Shown: positions 30,433-41,656, counted from the stretch's first letter. The stretch is 64,000 nt of DNA from Leguminivora glycinivorella (GCF_023078275.1 NC_062974.1:27485033-27549032); one strand, 5' to 3'. Notes: a model not told the origin generated them from the letters alone. Translations and numbers: made by a program.

Positions 30433-31419
30433 GGCATAATTAATGGAAGATTTTTTTGATTGGGATATGTACATTACAGGCCGAAGTTATTTTTCATCAA
30501 CCCTCCCTACTCCTCCCCCCTCTGCGTCACCCCTCTACCCTCCCTTAAAGTGCTGAAAATGCGGTTTTTCTCGATTTCTGACAAAACTGTTGAAGATACA
30601 GAAAAAGCGCGTAGGAACGAAGTAATTCTTAATAAATTTACTACAAATTATTCATTGACACTTTGGTTCTAGCACTTATAGTTTTCGCGTGATGCATCAC
30701 GAAAGTTGGTCCTTTGCTGCAATTTTCTTTAGTGAGTGTTAAGTTTTCTCCCAAATCGCTAAAGAAATCTGTTTGATATTACTAAAATTTTATAAACTGA
30801 AAATGAATTTCAGGGGGAAATATCACTACCATGGGTGGGACTTGAACTCACGGCTTCTGGATTGATACTCCAGGGCTCTACCAACAGCTACCAAAAGCTC
30901 ATCCCCAGTCATCGATATACTATATGGATCAATGGTACTCCTAGCGACTACTACCGTGAAAATATTACGTCTTAAATAGTTACTGGAATTCCAAGACATA
31001 TTGGAAATTCCACCCATGGTAGTGATTTTTCCCCCTTAATTTTATTTTAGTCATGAGTTTACAATATTTTAGTCATATGTCATATCAAACAAATTTCGAC
31101 GATTTCGTAAGCATTTCATTAAAGAAAATTGCAGCAAAGGACCAACTTTCGTGACGGATCACGCGAAAACTATAAGTGCTAGAACCAAAGTGTTAATGAA
31201 TGATTTGCAGTAAATTTATTAAGGATTACTTCGTTCCTACGCGCTTTTTCTGTATCTTCAACAGTTTTGTCAGAAATCGAGAAAAACCGCATTTTCGGCA
31301 CTTTAAGGGAGGGTAGAGGGGTGACGCAGAGGGGGGAGGCGTGGGGAGGGTTGATGAAAAATAACTTCGGTCTATAACGTACATATTTCAATAAAAAAAA
31401 ATCTTCCATTAATTATGCC
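30433..31419. mobile_element. ~990-bp foldback element with a tRNA-like core
   Basis: Arms of ~380-400 bp (30433-30830 and 31020-31419) are inverted copies, with GGCATAATTAATGGAAGATT, CCCTCTGCGTCACCCCTC, AGTGCTGAAAATGCGGTTTT and CTTTGCTGCAATTTTCTTTA in both. The centre (30826-31020) is bordered by CCATGGGTGG/CCACCCATGG. On the minus strand it contains GAGCTTTTGGTAGCTGTTGG, a box A-like TGGTAGAGC and GAGTTCAAGTCCCACCC (box B-like). ORFs in the arms are the same frame read twice and are not credible proteins. Confidence 0.75.
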
Positions 31420-31619
31420 GCAATTTCAGCTAATTTCCCCGTACTAAATACTAAAGCTAGAAAAAAAGAATAGAGACCACACAAGAGCAGATAAGATGCA
31501 TACAAATCCTTGGCAAACGTCTGCATTTGAGTTTAGAATGTCTTAACGGAGCGTCCTAGAAACGCAATAGTCGTTTGAAGAGCATATAGGTAAATGAGAT
31601 TGCTTTCCTCATCCAGTTT

Positions 31620-32130
31620 TCTCTCAACGCTCAAGATTCCACTTTTTGAAATCTTGGAATCTTTCGCTTGCTCGGGTATCACTATTGGCACGTGCGGTTA
31701 AACCACAACTTTGCCCCCTTGTAAAACAAATAACTATTGTTTGGTTGTATTGATACCCGAGCACGCGAAAGATTCCAATATTGAACCGCGAGCGCAGCGA
31801 GTGATTCAAAAAGTGGAATCTTGAGCGTTGCGAGAGTTTCAAGGTACGAAGGTTAAACAAAGTTTGCCACCGCGTGAAACACAAATTTTTTCACCACACC
31901 AACACGATCAAAATACTGACTATAAAACATCAAACTAAATCAAATCCATCAATTTATTCAATATTTATGATTAAAAATCATCATTTATGGGTAAAATCTC
32001 AAGACAATCAAAATACATCAAGTTCAAATTTGTATGAAATTACTTTGCACTCTTGTGGATAAAATGCAATTTTGCTATCTGTTTTCGAATAGCAAAGACA
32101 GCCTTTACCAGTTGGTGCGGTGAAAATAAA
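31620..32130 (+). mobile_element. GGGGGCAAAGTTGT-type element, copy with palindromic left end
   Basis: ACTTTGCCCCCTTGTAAAAC, TTGATACCCGAGC, CCAATATTGAACCGCGAGCG, CTCTTGTGGATAAAATGCAA and ACCAGTTGGTGCGGTGAAAA are in the family order. 31620-31720 is a partial inverted repeat of the following ~100 bp. Confidence 0.65.
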
Positions 32131-32469
32131 AATAAATATTAAAAATTGTACTTAATAAATCCACATAACAGCTCATACGTTCAATTTTTCCAGTCCGTTT
32201 GTATAAAGTGCATTATCACATCCGTCGACAGAGCCGTTTGCATCCAGCGTCTGGTTTAGACTTTCCGCACGACTGCGTCTTGAAACATGTTGCATGGAAA
32301 CTCATTGTTCATTGTGACTTATATTCTTTAATCTTTAACTTGTTGTTGACTGTTTGTGCATACTTTACGAAAATTACGATCTTATGAGTTATGAGACATG
32401 GATGAAGGCTATATTTTTATCTGTATGTATTAGAGGTTGTGCCTGCTCGTTCACTGAAAAGATCACTCC
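32131..32469. other. No gene recognised
   Basis: Intron sequence, AT-rich, no repeat assigned. Confidence 0.5.
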
Positions 32470-32760
32470 CAACTAGTAAGATCTCCGAAGTGTAGTGTAG
32501 AATATTTAGTACAGTAGTACACCGAGAGAGCGAGAGACAAATTGTGCATATTTATGGCGTACAGTAACGCTCGCTCGTACTAGCCGAGAGCTGATCGGCC
32601 GTTTTCGCGCCCTCTCGGTTCGAGTCAGTCCGTTCTAGTTCGGTTGCGGCCGCATCAGACGGATCGCTTTGCTGTCATTGTCACTCCTCGGCTCCTCGCT
32701 CCTTTCGCTCCCATTCTTTTGCGCGTGTGTAAGTGTACTAAATGTATTAGAGAGCAGAAT
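32470..32760. promoter_or_regulatory. CpG- and GAGAG-rich block; possible promoter or LTR
   Basis: GAGAGAGCGAGAGAC (32524), GAGAGCTGATCGGCCGTTTT, CGAGTCAGTCCG (a TCAGT initiator) and GGTTGCGGCCGCATCAGACG give a strongly CpG-enriched ~250 bp. A GTAAGT donor consensus follows on the plus strand at about 32729. No second copy, terminal repeat or ORF was seen in the window. It could be an alternative promoter, a noncoding first exon or a solo LTR. Confidence 0.35.
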
Positions 32761-33020
32761 CATTGGGAGTAGTTCAGTCTAGTACAGTGCAGGGAATCAG
32801 GTACTATTTATTAGTATATGTATTACACATGCCTAATAGTATGTATGTGTTTTATGTGTACTCGTATGCACAGCATATAATTGTTTTTGATGCGTAGCAC
32901 CAGTTGTTTTCGAAACCTTAACCAAAATTTACATGATAAGTAGAGAGCGCAGAGTTCACTCCGAAGGGAAGTGCTGAATTTTACACCAAGGCTCGGAATT
33001 TAGTCTGATTTGAGTTCTTT

Positions 33021-33088
33021 TTAACCCCGGCGTGTTATAAGTTTGACGTGTCTGTCTGTTTGTCTCTCTATCTGTCTGCCTGTCTGGC

Positions 33089-33119
<31 letters not shown>

Positions 33120-33290
33120 GTGTGTGTCTGTCTGTGGCACCGTAACTCCCGAACGGATGAACCGATTTAGATTTAGTTTTTTTTGTTTGAAAGCTGAGTT
33201 AATCGGGAATGTTCTTAGCCATGTTTCATGAAAATAGGTACACTATGTCGCGGTTAGGGGTTTTTTCAATATTTTTATTTTGTGGTTAAG
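33021..33290 (+). mobile_element. CCCCGACGC-type retroposon, start truncated
   Basis: TTAACCCCGGCGTGTTATAA, a TCTG tract (33044-33135), CGAACGGATGAACCGATTTA and a CACTATGTCGCGGTTAGGGG end. Confidence 0.65.
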
Positions 33291-33721
33291 TTTTTGTTCT
33301 CAATAAAAGATATAAGTAGGTCGTTTATGTTTCATTTAAAAGTCATTGAAATAACTGGTACAAAATAACGAACTAGGTAACTACCTATTAAAATTGTAAA
33401 GATCTTTTTCAAACACGGAGATTAAATATTTACAAAAACATACGTTTAAGTTCAAACTAGTTAGTTACGCCGATTTCAAATATAATGTTACAATTAGCAC
33501 TGCCAAATTGGATATTGCTAACAGTTGTCGTCAATACATAAACATTAGCCTTAAGTAGATTCTTCCTATTGACTTTCCTGAATGAAGATTTACATAAACT
33601 ATTATTATGCCAGTAAAGTCAGTGTATTAAATATTATTAAGTAACTAAGTTTACATGTTATTTGATAGAATTATATATTTCACGCGGACAAATTTAGGGC
33701 AGAAAATAGTATGTTTGTATT
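33291..33721. other. No gene recognised
   Basis: AT-rich intron sequence. Confidence 0.5.
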
Positions 33722-34043
33722 TTAGCATAGATTAAATATAACAAGATCATACCATCCCATACATTAAAATGCGACCGCCTAAGACCGCGCTTACACTCCA
33801 CCACACATAGTTGGCGCCACAAAAAAAATGTCTTGTAGCTTTCGATTATTCTTGTAGATGGCGTTAAGTGTCACTTTTGACATAGATTTACGGCTCGGAA
33901 TTGACACTTAATGCCAATCTACAAATAATCGGTGGCAACAAGGCATTTTTTTGTGGCGCCATCTATGTGTGGTGTAGTGTAAGCGCGTTCGTAGGCGGTC
34001 GCATTTTAATGCATGGGATGGTATGATCTTGTTATATTTAATT
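33722..34043. mobile_element. AAATATAACAAGATCATACC MITE with ~130-bp arms
   Basis: Long terminal inverted repeats: AAATATAACAAGATCATACC, CCCATACATTAAAATGCG, GCGCTTACACTCCACCACAC and ATGGCGTTAAGTGTCA pair with the right half. The second copy is at 57211-57525. Confidence 0.75.
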
Positions 34044-34289
34044 TGATTTTAGTTAAGAGAGCTAGATGAATATCATTTTGAAAACTTTCCACTTATCAAC
34101 TAAGCGATATATATGTAATGGTTCCTCTACAGATGGCTCCTCCTGTATAGTATCGGCAGAAATCTTATTTGCCCCTTGAGTGCGCGTTAAAAGCATTTGA
34201 TAACATCTTTATAACAGCAAATAACATCAATGACGATAAACAAACTTCAAAACTAAAAGTTAAATATATCGTACTATAAAATAGTAATA

Positions 34290-34705
34290 TGTTTTACAAG
34301 AGGGCAAAGTTGTTGTTTAACCGCACGTGCCAAAATTGATACCCGAGCAAGCGAAAGATTCCAATATTGAACCGCGAGCGTAGCGAGTGGTTCAGAATGT
34401 GGAATCTTGAGCGTTCAAGGCACGTAGGTTAAACAAATTTTGCCACCGAGTGAAACACAAAATTTTTCAACACACCAACACTATGAAAATATTAACTGTA
34501 AAACATCAAACTAAAGCAAATCCATCAATTTATTTAACATTTATAATCCAAAGTCATCATTTATGCATGAAACCCAACAGTCAGCTTTGGCCATCAAGTT
34601 AAAATTTGTATGAAATTACTTTGCACTCTTGTGGATAAAATGCAATTTTGCTATCCGTTTTCGAATAGCAAAGAGAGCCTTTACCAGTTGGTGTGGTGAA
34701 AAAGC
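34290..34705 (+). mobile_element. GGGGGCAAAGTTGT-type element
   Basis: CAAGAGGGCAAAGTTGTTGT to TACCAGTTGGTGTGGTGAAA, in the family order seen at 31620 and 55850. Confidence 0.7.
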
Positions 34706-34804
34706 TAAAATTTTAGCATGACGGTTGACTTTACATCAAATATTAGGTAAATTGGTAACTCGTTAGTCAGTGTCAGTGACATTACAAAATTATTGCCAAC
34801 TCTT

Positions 34805-35290
34805 TTACATTTCATTATTTTTAAAATCGGGACTTTATTGCGTATAACTACATATTAAACTGAACTACATGACCCTAAAGTCCTTTCCACGGAACGCCAT
34901 CTCTACAGTAGAAAAGTGCGTGAAGCCATTGAAATCAAAAAACATCGCAATTTCAATCGGGACGAAGGTTTTAGGATCTCATCCACATGGAATCCTGTCA
35001 TTAATAAGTGTAAGCCGAAAATAATATCGACAGTCGTTAAATCAAATATCGTCAGTGTTGTATGTCGACAGAGTAACATCCCTAGTGCGCAAACAGTTCA
35101 AGTTGATAATCAAAACCAAGTGCGGGTAGTTCGAAAAACTCGCGCGGCTGTCAGAAGGTGTTGATGTCATTTCAAGCCAGTCTTCTCCGAGACCACGGGG
35201 ACAACGCCGTCCTTGAAACGTTGGAGGTCAGTTTAATATGTAGTTATACGCGATTAAGTCCCGATTTTAAAAATAATGATGTGTAATAAT
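34805..35290 (+). pseudogene. Penelope-like element remnant (C-terminal ORF piece between inverted ends)
   Basis: The plus strand is open from 34859 to the stop at 35162-35164. It reads a segment with STERHLYSRKVREAIEIKKH, then RNFNRDEGFRISSTWNPVIN. The REAIEI...NFNRD-x-G pattern is typical of the end of Penelope-type RT/GIY-YIG proteins in animals, just after the endonuclease. The RT and catalytic GIY-YIG parts are absent. The flanks AAAATCGGGACTTTATTGCG (34834) and CGCGATTAAGTCCCGATTTT (about 35248) are inverted copies of ~55 bp, as in the pseudo-LTR arrangements of that class. Confidence 0.55.
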
Positions 35291-35737
35291 CGTGAAAGTT
35301 TAAATCAGTGTCTTTTACATTTCTTCGCTATATTTTGCGCAGGTTTTCCTTATCAGAAACCGGTCGGTAAAATTACCTGTTTGTCAATGAACTTTCCCTT
35401 TTAAGGAAAAAAGGAGTTTATACTAAAATACACAGGCGGTAGGTACAGTGTGCTGCAAAATTGCATGGAGATATTATGAATGAATTCATTGATGAATTCG
35501 CCATGCACTTTTGCTGCTGATAGTACCTACTCGTTATGATAATGTTTTCCAAAAGGGTGGAATACATATAAACTTGATCCTTATCGGTAAGGCTGCGAGT
35601 TTTCACACTCATGAAAGGTAAACAATATTGAAAAAACTTTTGGGTACAGAACCGGAAAAGGTTTCTGATAGTCAAAATATACCAATAAATAAATATTATA
35701 GGACATTCTTACATAGACTGACTCATACTAATATACC

Positions 35738-36050
35738 GTGTTTTATTGTTTTCCGTTAAATTTGACACGTCGTTAGGTTCATTATCAGGAACCACCCTGT
35801 ATATCACTTATAGTTAAATTCGAAAAAAAAAATTCATCATTTTCATGCACAATATGAATTTATTAGTGTGAATTAAGAATAACATTCAAGTTTGGTATAG
35901 GCTGTGACACACGTGTTCATTTTCTTTATTTTTTTAATAACTCGATAACCGCAAGAGTTAAGACGCTAGTTTCTAAGATAAATTAATTAATTGTATTGAA
36001 TGTAATGAATCTTCCCTTAAAGTTAATGCAATTCAATAAAAACAGGGTGT
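35738..36050 (-). mobile_element. CCGTTAACTTTAAGG-type element, intact copy
   Basis: Ends TGTTTTATTGTTTTCCGTTA and the complement of CCTGTTTTTATTGAATT. Includes CAAGAGTTAAGACGCTAGTT. Abuts the SINE at 36052. Confidence 0.65.
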
Positions 36051-36051
36051 A

Positions 36052-36187
36052 TACATAGAAAACATTCATGACTCAGGAACAAATACCTACCTGTGCTCGT
36101 CACACAAATAAATGTCCTTACCGGGATTCGAACCCAGGACCGCGGCTTAGCAGGCAGGGTCACTACCCACTATACCAGACCGGTCGA
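36052..36187 (-). mobile_element. tRNA-derived SINE with clear box A and box B
   Basis: On the minus strand the head reads TGGTATAGTGGGTAGTGACC (box A-like) and then GGGTTCGAATCCCGG (box B), followed by CATTTATTTGTGTGACGAGC and the TTGTTCCTGAGTCATGAATG body. It has a better preserved head than the copy at 141. It abuts the end of the element at 35738-36050. Confidence 0.75.
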
Positions 36188-36885
36188 CATGACTTTGATA
36201 TTGCGATTCTATTGTGCCATTCACAATTGACAACATTTCATATTTTTGAGTACTACTTTTTATTGTTTGGTTTGAAAGAACATAATACTAAAAGATACAC
36301 GTATTTTTTTATTTTTCCAAAAACTGCTATTTTAATGAGAAAATCCCTTCTTATTACTACTTCGAGCAGAAAGAGCGTAAGTTACAAACGTCAAGACACA
36401 GCTTCGTGACGTCACTGTATTGTTTCATACACCTAAGAAAACGACAAAATCATTTCTAAAAAAAAGTTTTAACAGTCAGCTCAAACAGTCCGGTATGTCT
36501 GGCTGTCAAGTGTCACTGTCAACCAATAGTGAATGACTACGAAGCATAGACTAAGCCATGAAATTTTTAATATCTTTGCTACGAACTGTGATAAGTGTCA
36601 CTGTCAAATTCAAGTGACATCCCAACTGGAAGATTTTTTTGTTATAGTGGCAGCTCTAAATCAGCTATTTGACGTCACTTCCCCTTTAAACTATTTTTAA
36701 GATTTTTTATACTAAAAATACGGAAAAAAAAATAAAAAAATTATTTATGTGATATACAAGAAATGGTTTTCGATTTAGGGACATTGAAAATTTTGAAACG
36801 TTGTCAATAGCTAATTCAATTATTCAACCGTATGCATGTCTGTGAATTTAATTGTTCAGTCTAGATAGCAAAGTATAACTAAGTA
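36188..36885. other. No gene recognised
   Basis: AT-rich with homopolymer runs. No family assigned. Confidence 0.5.
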
Positions 36886-37100
36886 GCTTTTACCCGCGGC
36901 TTCGCTCGCTTTAAATTCGAAAATTGCGGAATGCTCCATATAAACTTCCACCCCCCATTTTAGGGAAGTGGGTGGTTAGAAAGAGACAAAAAGTAGCCTA
37001 TGTCACTCTCCATCCCTTCAACTATCTCCACTTAAAAAAATCACGTCAATTCGTCACTCCGTTTTGCCGTGAAAGATGGACAAACAAACAGACACACATG
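36886..37100 (-). mobile_element. AATATTATAAATGGG-type retroposon
   Basis: Reverse copy with CGGCTTCGCTCGC, GAAAGAGACAAAAAGTAGCC and AAAGATGGACAAACAAACAG. Includes the same CTTCCACCCCCCATTTTAGG block as 47465-47672. Confidence 0.65.
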
Positions 37101-37111
37101 CACATAGGTAC

Positions 37112-37274
37112 AGATGTAGTGCGAAAAGATTTGCCTTCGAATTGTTACGGAAACATACGAACGTGTCATGCTATTTCAGTCAGCGTCAATGCAAGATGTA
37201 CTAACATTGACTGAAATAGCATGACAAATACGAACGTTTCCGAAGGAAACCCTTTTCGCACTAAATACATCTGT
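37112..37274. mobile_element. GTGCGAAAAGATTTGCC MITE
   Basis: Ends CAGATGTAGTGCGAAAAG and the complement CTTTTCGCACTAAATACATCTG. Inner arms with TGCTATTTCAGTCA / TGACTGAAATAGCA pair. Confidence 0.75.
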
Positions 37275-37403
37275 AATGATATAATTATACTCTTACATAA
37301 TAATATTGTACAGAACTTTATTGCCAGTACATTAAGGTTTTGGCACTTTGGCTGTATTTCCAGCTTTTCTATCGCGAGCGAATCCGCGAGAAAAAGTTAG
37401 TAA

Positions 37404-38147
37404 TCCATACTAATATTATAAATGGGAAAGTGTGTGTGTCTGTTTGTTTTTCCGTCTTTCACGGTAAAACGGAGCGACGAATTGACGTGATTTTTTTAGT
37501 GCAGATAGTTGAAGGGATGGAGAGTGACATAGGCTACTTTTTAGGGTTCCGTAGTCAACTAGGAACCCTTATAGTTTCGCCATGTCTGTCTGTCCGTCCG
37601 TCCGTCCGTCCGTCCGTCCGTCCGTCCGTCCGTCCGTCCGCGGATAATCTCAGTAACCGTTAGCAATATAAAGCTGAAATTTGGTACCAATATGTATATC
37701 AATCACGCCGACAAAGTGCGAAAATAAAAAATGGAAAAAAATGTTTTATTAGGGTACCCCCTCTACATGTAAAGTGGGGGCTGATATTTTTTTTCATTCC
37801 AACCCCAACGTGTGACATATTGTTGGATAGGTATTTAAAAATTAATAAGCGTTTACTAAGATCGTTTTTTGATAATATTAATATTTTCGGAAATAATCGC
37901 TCCTAAAGGAAAAAAAAGTGCTGCCCCCCCCTCTAACTTTTGAACCATATGTTTAAAAAATATGAAAAAAATCACAAAAGTAGAACTTTATAAAGACTTT
38001 CTAGGAAAATTGTTTTGAACTTGATAGGTTCAGTAGTTTTTGTGAAAAATACGGAAAACTACGGAACCCTACACTGAGCGTGGCCCGACACGCTCTTGGC
38101 CGGTTTTTGTCTGTTTTTATCGCAAGCGAAGTCGCGAGAAAAAGTTA
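37404..38147 (+). mobile_element. AATATTATAAATGGG-type retroposon split by a TCCG-type repeat
   Basis: The outer element (37404-37542 and 38108-38147) is a widespread ~160-bp noncoding family that starts near AATATTATAAATGGGAAAGT and ends near GCGAGCGAAGCCGCGGG. The inner 37543-38107 is a complete plus-strand TCCG-type copy placed inside its GCTACTTTTT run; the outer element resumes with TTTTTGTCTG. The T run probably served as target duplication. Confidence 0.7.
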
Positions 38148-38425
38148 TTATGCATATAAATGTAAAACTCTGAAGTTGCTTGCATAGACAAGATGTTACG
38201 AGGAAACTGCAAGGGTATAAAACGTTCAATTTGCAGTAAATCTTTAAAGACAAGTCACGTAAATAGTGCCAGGTTCACGCGCTAACAAGTTTTAGTTCAA
38301 GCGTTTTGTTTCGTCTTGGAAATTAAACTGAGGATACCAAGTTACAGAGGATATTGACTGAATTCATAAGTGGTAATTTCCATCCCATAATAATTAATTT
38401 TCGAGAATTATCTCAGCAGCAATGT

Positions 38426-38575
38426 ACAGGCAACCAATTGGAACCCTAAGCTACTGTAGAATTATGTCATAATGACGTTATAAATCAGATTGTAAGAAAT
38501 CTCTTACTGCTTGTCTTTTTGACATGGTTGTAGAGTGGCCTAGGTTTTCCATTGGTTGACTATACCTAAACATAG
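38426..38575. mobile_element. CAACCAATTGGAACCCTA MITE, intact
   Basis: Ends CAACCAATTGGAACCCTAAG and CTAGGTTTTCCATTGGTTG. Middle ATTGTAAGAAATCTCTTACT. Reference copy for the nested one at 43283-44262. Confidence 0.7.
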
Positions 38576-38671
38576 TTGCGAATGTTGCGATGACTATCAA
38601 CTACAACTGTTAACGAGCGTTCATCGCGAGTATATTTGCATTACATTGTGGCCGAATTATTATATATGGAT

Positions 38672-39085
38672 AACTTTTTTGAAGTGAAACTGCTAATGTG
38701 ACTTGCAACTGACAGCGCATAACACTCAGTCATTGTTACTTTGCGTGGAATGCCGCTCACTCAGCGCGTAACATTCTATCTCAACGCGACTCACTCATTC
38801 CATTCATTCACTTCATTCCATTCATTCACTCAGTGACAGAACAGAATCCCCAAAATGGTTTTGAGTGGTGGAATGTGTGTGTTTTATATTTAAATCGAGT
38901 TTAAAATGAGTGTATGTTTGTTTTTCAATAAGTTGAGCAAATAGCAATATAAAATATTTAAAACAGTAAAGAGATGAGATGTGACGTAACTAAACGCAAA
39001 AACGCTATGGTCACTTGACAAAATGTTTTTGAGGTCATGTTAGGAAGTTCACTTCTTTCGGCTGGAGGGACTTCACGCACTGTTT
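38672..39085. mobile_element. GAAGTGAAACTNCTAATG element
   Basis: Starts TTGAAGTGAAACTGCTAATG, contains CACTCAGTCATTGTTACTTT and CTCAACGCGACTCACTCATT, and ends GTTAGGAAGTTCACTTCTTT. The second copy at 63459-64000 carries a LINE tail. Confidence 0.65.
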
Positions 39086-39246
39086 TTATTTCAATTTACC
39101 TATACATATACTCACCTTCACCACTGTCAAGAGATTCGCCCGTATTGGCGATTACACGCTGTATTAAACGTTTTTACAGCGGAAAATTAATGGCACCTAT
39201 GTAATCTATTCTCAGGCACGTTTTCTCATTACAATAGTTATTTGTT

Positions 39247-39965
39247 ATACAAGGGGGCAAAGTTGTATTTTAACGCCGAGTGAGGAATTGAAAAACGAAC
39301 AAGTGAAAGGAGTCTATAGTTGAACCACGAGCGAAGCGAGTGGTTCGAGAATAGAATCCTGAACTTGCGAGTTTTTTAACACACGAGAAGTAAAATACAT
39401 TTGCACCCGAGTGTAACACAAAACTTTTCCCCTCACTATAGCGAGGAAACTACAACGGAAAAAATGCGTTTATCACTGCTTCCAGTAGTTCCACAGGTGG
39501 TAAATCATCTTTATTACTAGATTCACATACTTTTATCAATTTTAAAGCAGTTAATTTGACTTTATTCAAGGTCAAATTACTTTACTCACTAGTGGATAAA
39601 ATGCGATTTTACCCGCTGGTATTAACACTTTCGCTACCAAGAACCCGACTGTCGGGCACACCGCTCGTAGAAGCGTAGCCGATTACATGGGTTTCCCCGT
39701 ATGTAGCGAAAATGTGGTAGCGCCGCGTAGAGCCCGGTTTCGAAAGTGTTAAAGGACAAAACACGTGTTTCCGAGCTAGTGAGGGGAAAAATACATTAAT
39801 TAGCGTGATGACAGTAAAACATAAACATAAACATATTTTTTTTATAGTGTTGTCAACAAAACTGTAAAGTAGAAAGAATCACATTTCTAGTTTACGAACA
39901 TGTGAAAACTAGTAAAACATTATATATTTTTTCACCTCACTAGCTCGGAAAGGACTTTTTTATTC
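39247..39965 (+). mobile_element. GGGGGCAAAGTTGT-type element, long variant, interrupted
   Basis: ACAAGGGGGCAAAGTTGTAT, GAACCACGAGCGAAGCGAG, CCCTCACTATAGCGAGGAAA and ACTAGTGGATAAAATGCG match the copy at 53930-54352 in reverse. It is interrupted by a TTAA-flanked MITE at 39626-39748. Confidence 0.7.
39626..39748. mobile_element. piggyBac-type MITE (TTAA target duplication)
   Basis: 123 bp. Flanked by TTAA at 39622-39625 and 39749-39752. Inverted ends CACTTTCG / CGAAAGTG, and inside GAACCCGACTGTCGGG. The sister host copy at 53977-53980 has a single TTAA with no insertion, i.e. the empty site. Confidence 0.8.
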
Positions 39966-40904
39966 TTTAAAAACAGATAGCAAAATCGCATTTTATCCAA
40001 AAGAGTGCAAAGAATATTTGAAATCCGAACGTGTCATTGGTTACTTTTTTAAATATAATTTCTTGTAAAGGCATGTCCCAGACAGGACAATTTTCTCCAT
40101 GTGCTTAAATTGTCTTAACAAATCATGCGATGCAAACGTAAAAATAATTTCATATCGAATTATATCCGACTAAAAACATAACATTCAAACAATTTTATAA
40201 CATGATTTTACCATAAAACACTTGAAATCGTACAAGAAATTGTATTTTTGACTCTTCCATTGTACTTATTCAGAACGCACCTTAAGATTCAAGCACGATT
40301 AAAGACGTTACGTTCGAGTTAGTAATATTCATACTCCCCGAGTTACACACAATGTTTTTCATCACACTCGCAATGTGAAAAATATGTTAATAGATGTAAA
40401 AAAGTTAAGTACGGTACAAGAAATTTCATTATTCCCTTGGGAGAACGATTTTTCTATAACTCACGTTCCGCCTGCGTGCAATAGTACATTTAAAATGCGG
40501 GTGTGATGAAAATTACTATTTTTAATTATAAAATGGGCTTACTCTTGGCCACAGACTAGCCATAGATGCCTTATTTTGAAAAAGTTCTTAAAACAAGCTG
40601 GGCTTATGACCTTAAGATTCAGAAGAGCACAAGTTAATGCAGCAAATTGCTACAAAAAAACATATTACGTAGTACTATAGGATCATTAAGATAAAACCTC
40701 ATGAATAATTATTGGACGCGGCACGGAAGAAAGTATTTACAAGAGAGCCAAAGGGAAAACCGCTTTGAATCCTTTTATCCCGATAGTGAATAAATCTATG
40801 TTAATATCACGACTGTGCATTAGTGTGCATGATGAATTGGTAGTTGTTTGTATTAGCAACTAACTAACTTTGGAGGAGGCCTTTACCTGCAGAGGGGTTC
40901 TTGC
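39966..40904. other. No gene; unassigned repeat scraps
   Basis: 40542-40565 is a short start of the LINE 3' fragment seen at 4594 (ATGGGCTTACTCTTGGCCAC). The rest is AT-rich; blocks such as TGTTTTTCATCACACTCGCA look repeat-derived but have no partner here. Confidence 0.45.
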
Positions 40905-41040
40905 AAAACCAATTTAAAAAAATAAATAATAATAAAAATAAATAGGTATATAGTTTATTAAGTAAAAAATTTAGTCACTTGTATGCAAGAAATAAAAGGC
41001 TTTTTTATTTTTATTTTTATTTTTATTTTTATTTATTGTA
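40905..41040 (+). mobile_element. LINE 3' tail with TTTTA repeat
   Basis: TATGCAAGAAATAAAAGGCT followed by a TTTTTA repeat (about 41000-41033). Confidence 0.5.
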
Positions 41041-41059
41041 TTAGCAAAGACATAATATA

Positions 41060-41300
41060 TATAACTCCGTATAGACAGATAAGGTCTAAAAAAACGTACC
41101 TCAGTACCATACAGAAAAAGGTACGGTGGCCTAGATGACATTACACGTTTGGGGTACGCTCAGCAAGATGGCGCTAATATTAAAATTTGACAAACTGAGT
41201 TCAAAAGTTTTAAGCCTGTGTCAAAAGATGGCAGTCTATGCACTGTGATTACACATTTTACTTTGACAGTAACTCTCTATAATACTCGATCCTCTTTGGT
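41060..41300 (+). mobile_element. Single-arm copy of the 6327 foldback family
   Basis: AACTCCGTATAGACAGATAA, GGTACGGTGGCCTAGATGAC and CAGTCTATGCACTGTGATTA, ending ACTCGATCCTCTTTGG. Confidence 0.65.
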
Positions 41301-41401
41301 ATTAGTGAATTTCTGATGGTTGACTAATGTAGAGACATTTTTTTGAAGTGAAACTTCCAATGCGACTTTCAACTCTGGGACCAGTGCCTTACATACATAC
41401 A

Positions 41402-41656
41402 AGTGTAACAAAAATGGTGGTGATCCGTTTAAGGGCGTACTCAGTATCGTATTATTATCAGGAAAAAGTAGAAGAAAATTTTTTTTCGCTAAAAAAATTT
41501 TCACTTTTGTATGAGCCGGGCCGCGCGAATCGGTCGAATCTCCATACAAAGATAAAAAAATTTTTTGCGAAAAAAAAATTTTATTCTACTTTTTCCTGAT
41601 GAGAATACGATACTGAATACGCCCTTAAACGGATCACCACCATTTTTGTTACACCC
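41402..41656. mobile_element. AGTGTAACAAAAATGGTGGTGA MITE
   Basis: Inverted ends: AGTGTAACAAAAATGGTGG and CCACCATTTTTGTTACACCC. Arms ~115 bp, T-rich centre. GCGTACTCAGTATCGTATT pairs with AATACGATACTGAATACGC. Confidence 0.75.

Noticed and set aside
30235..30459. Frames rich in DRQTDRQT or SVCLSVCL (also 33043, 29566)
   Set aside because: Microsatellite translation in CAGA/TCTG tracts of the CCCCGACGC-type retroposon.
37340..37663. Frames rich in SVRPSVRPS repeats (also near 17342)
   Set aside because: Translation of a TCCG microsatellite inside a noncoding repeat. It lacks any stop by composition only.
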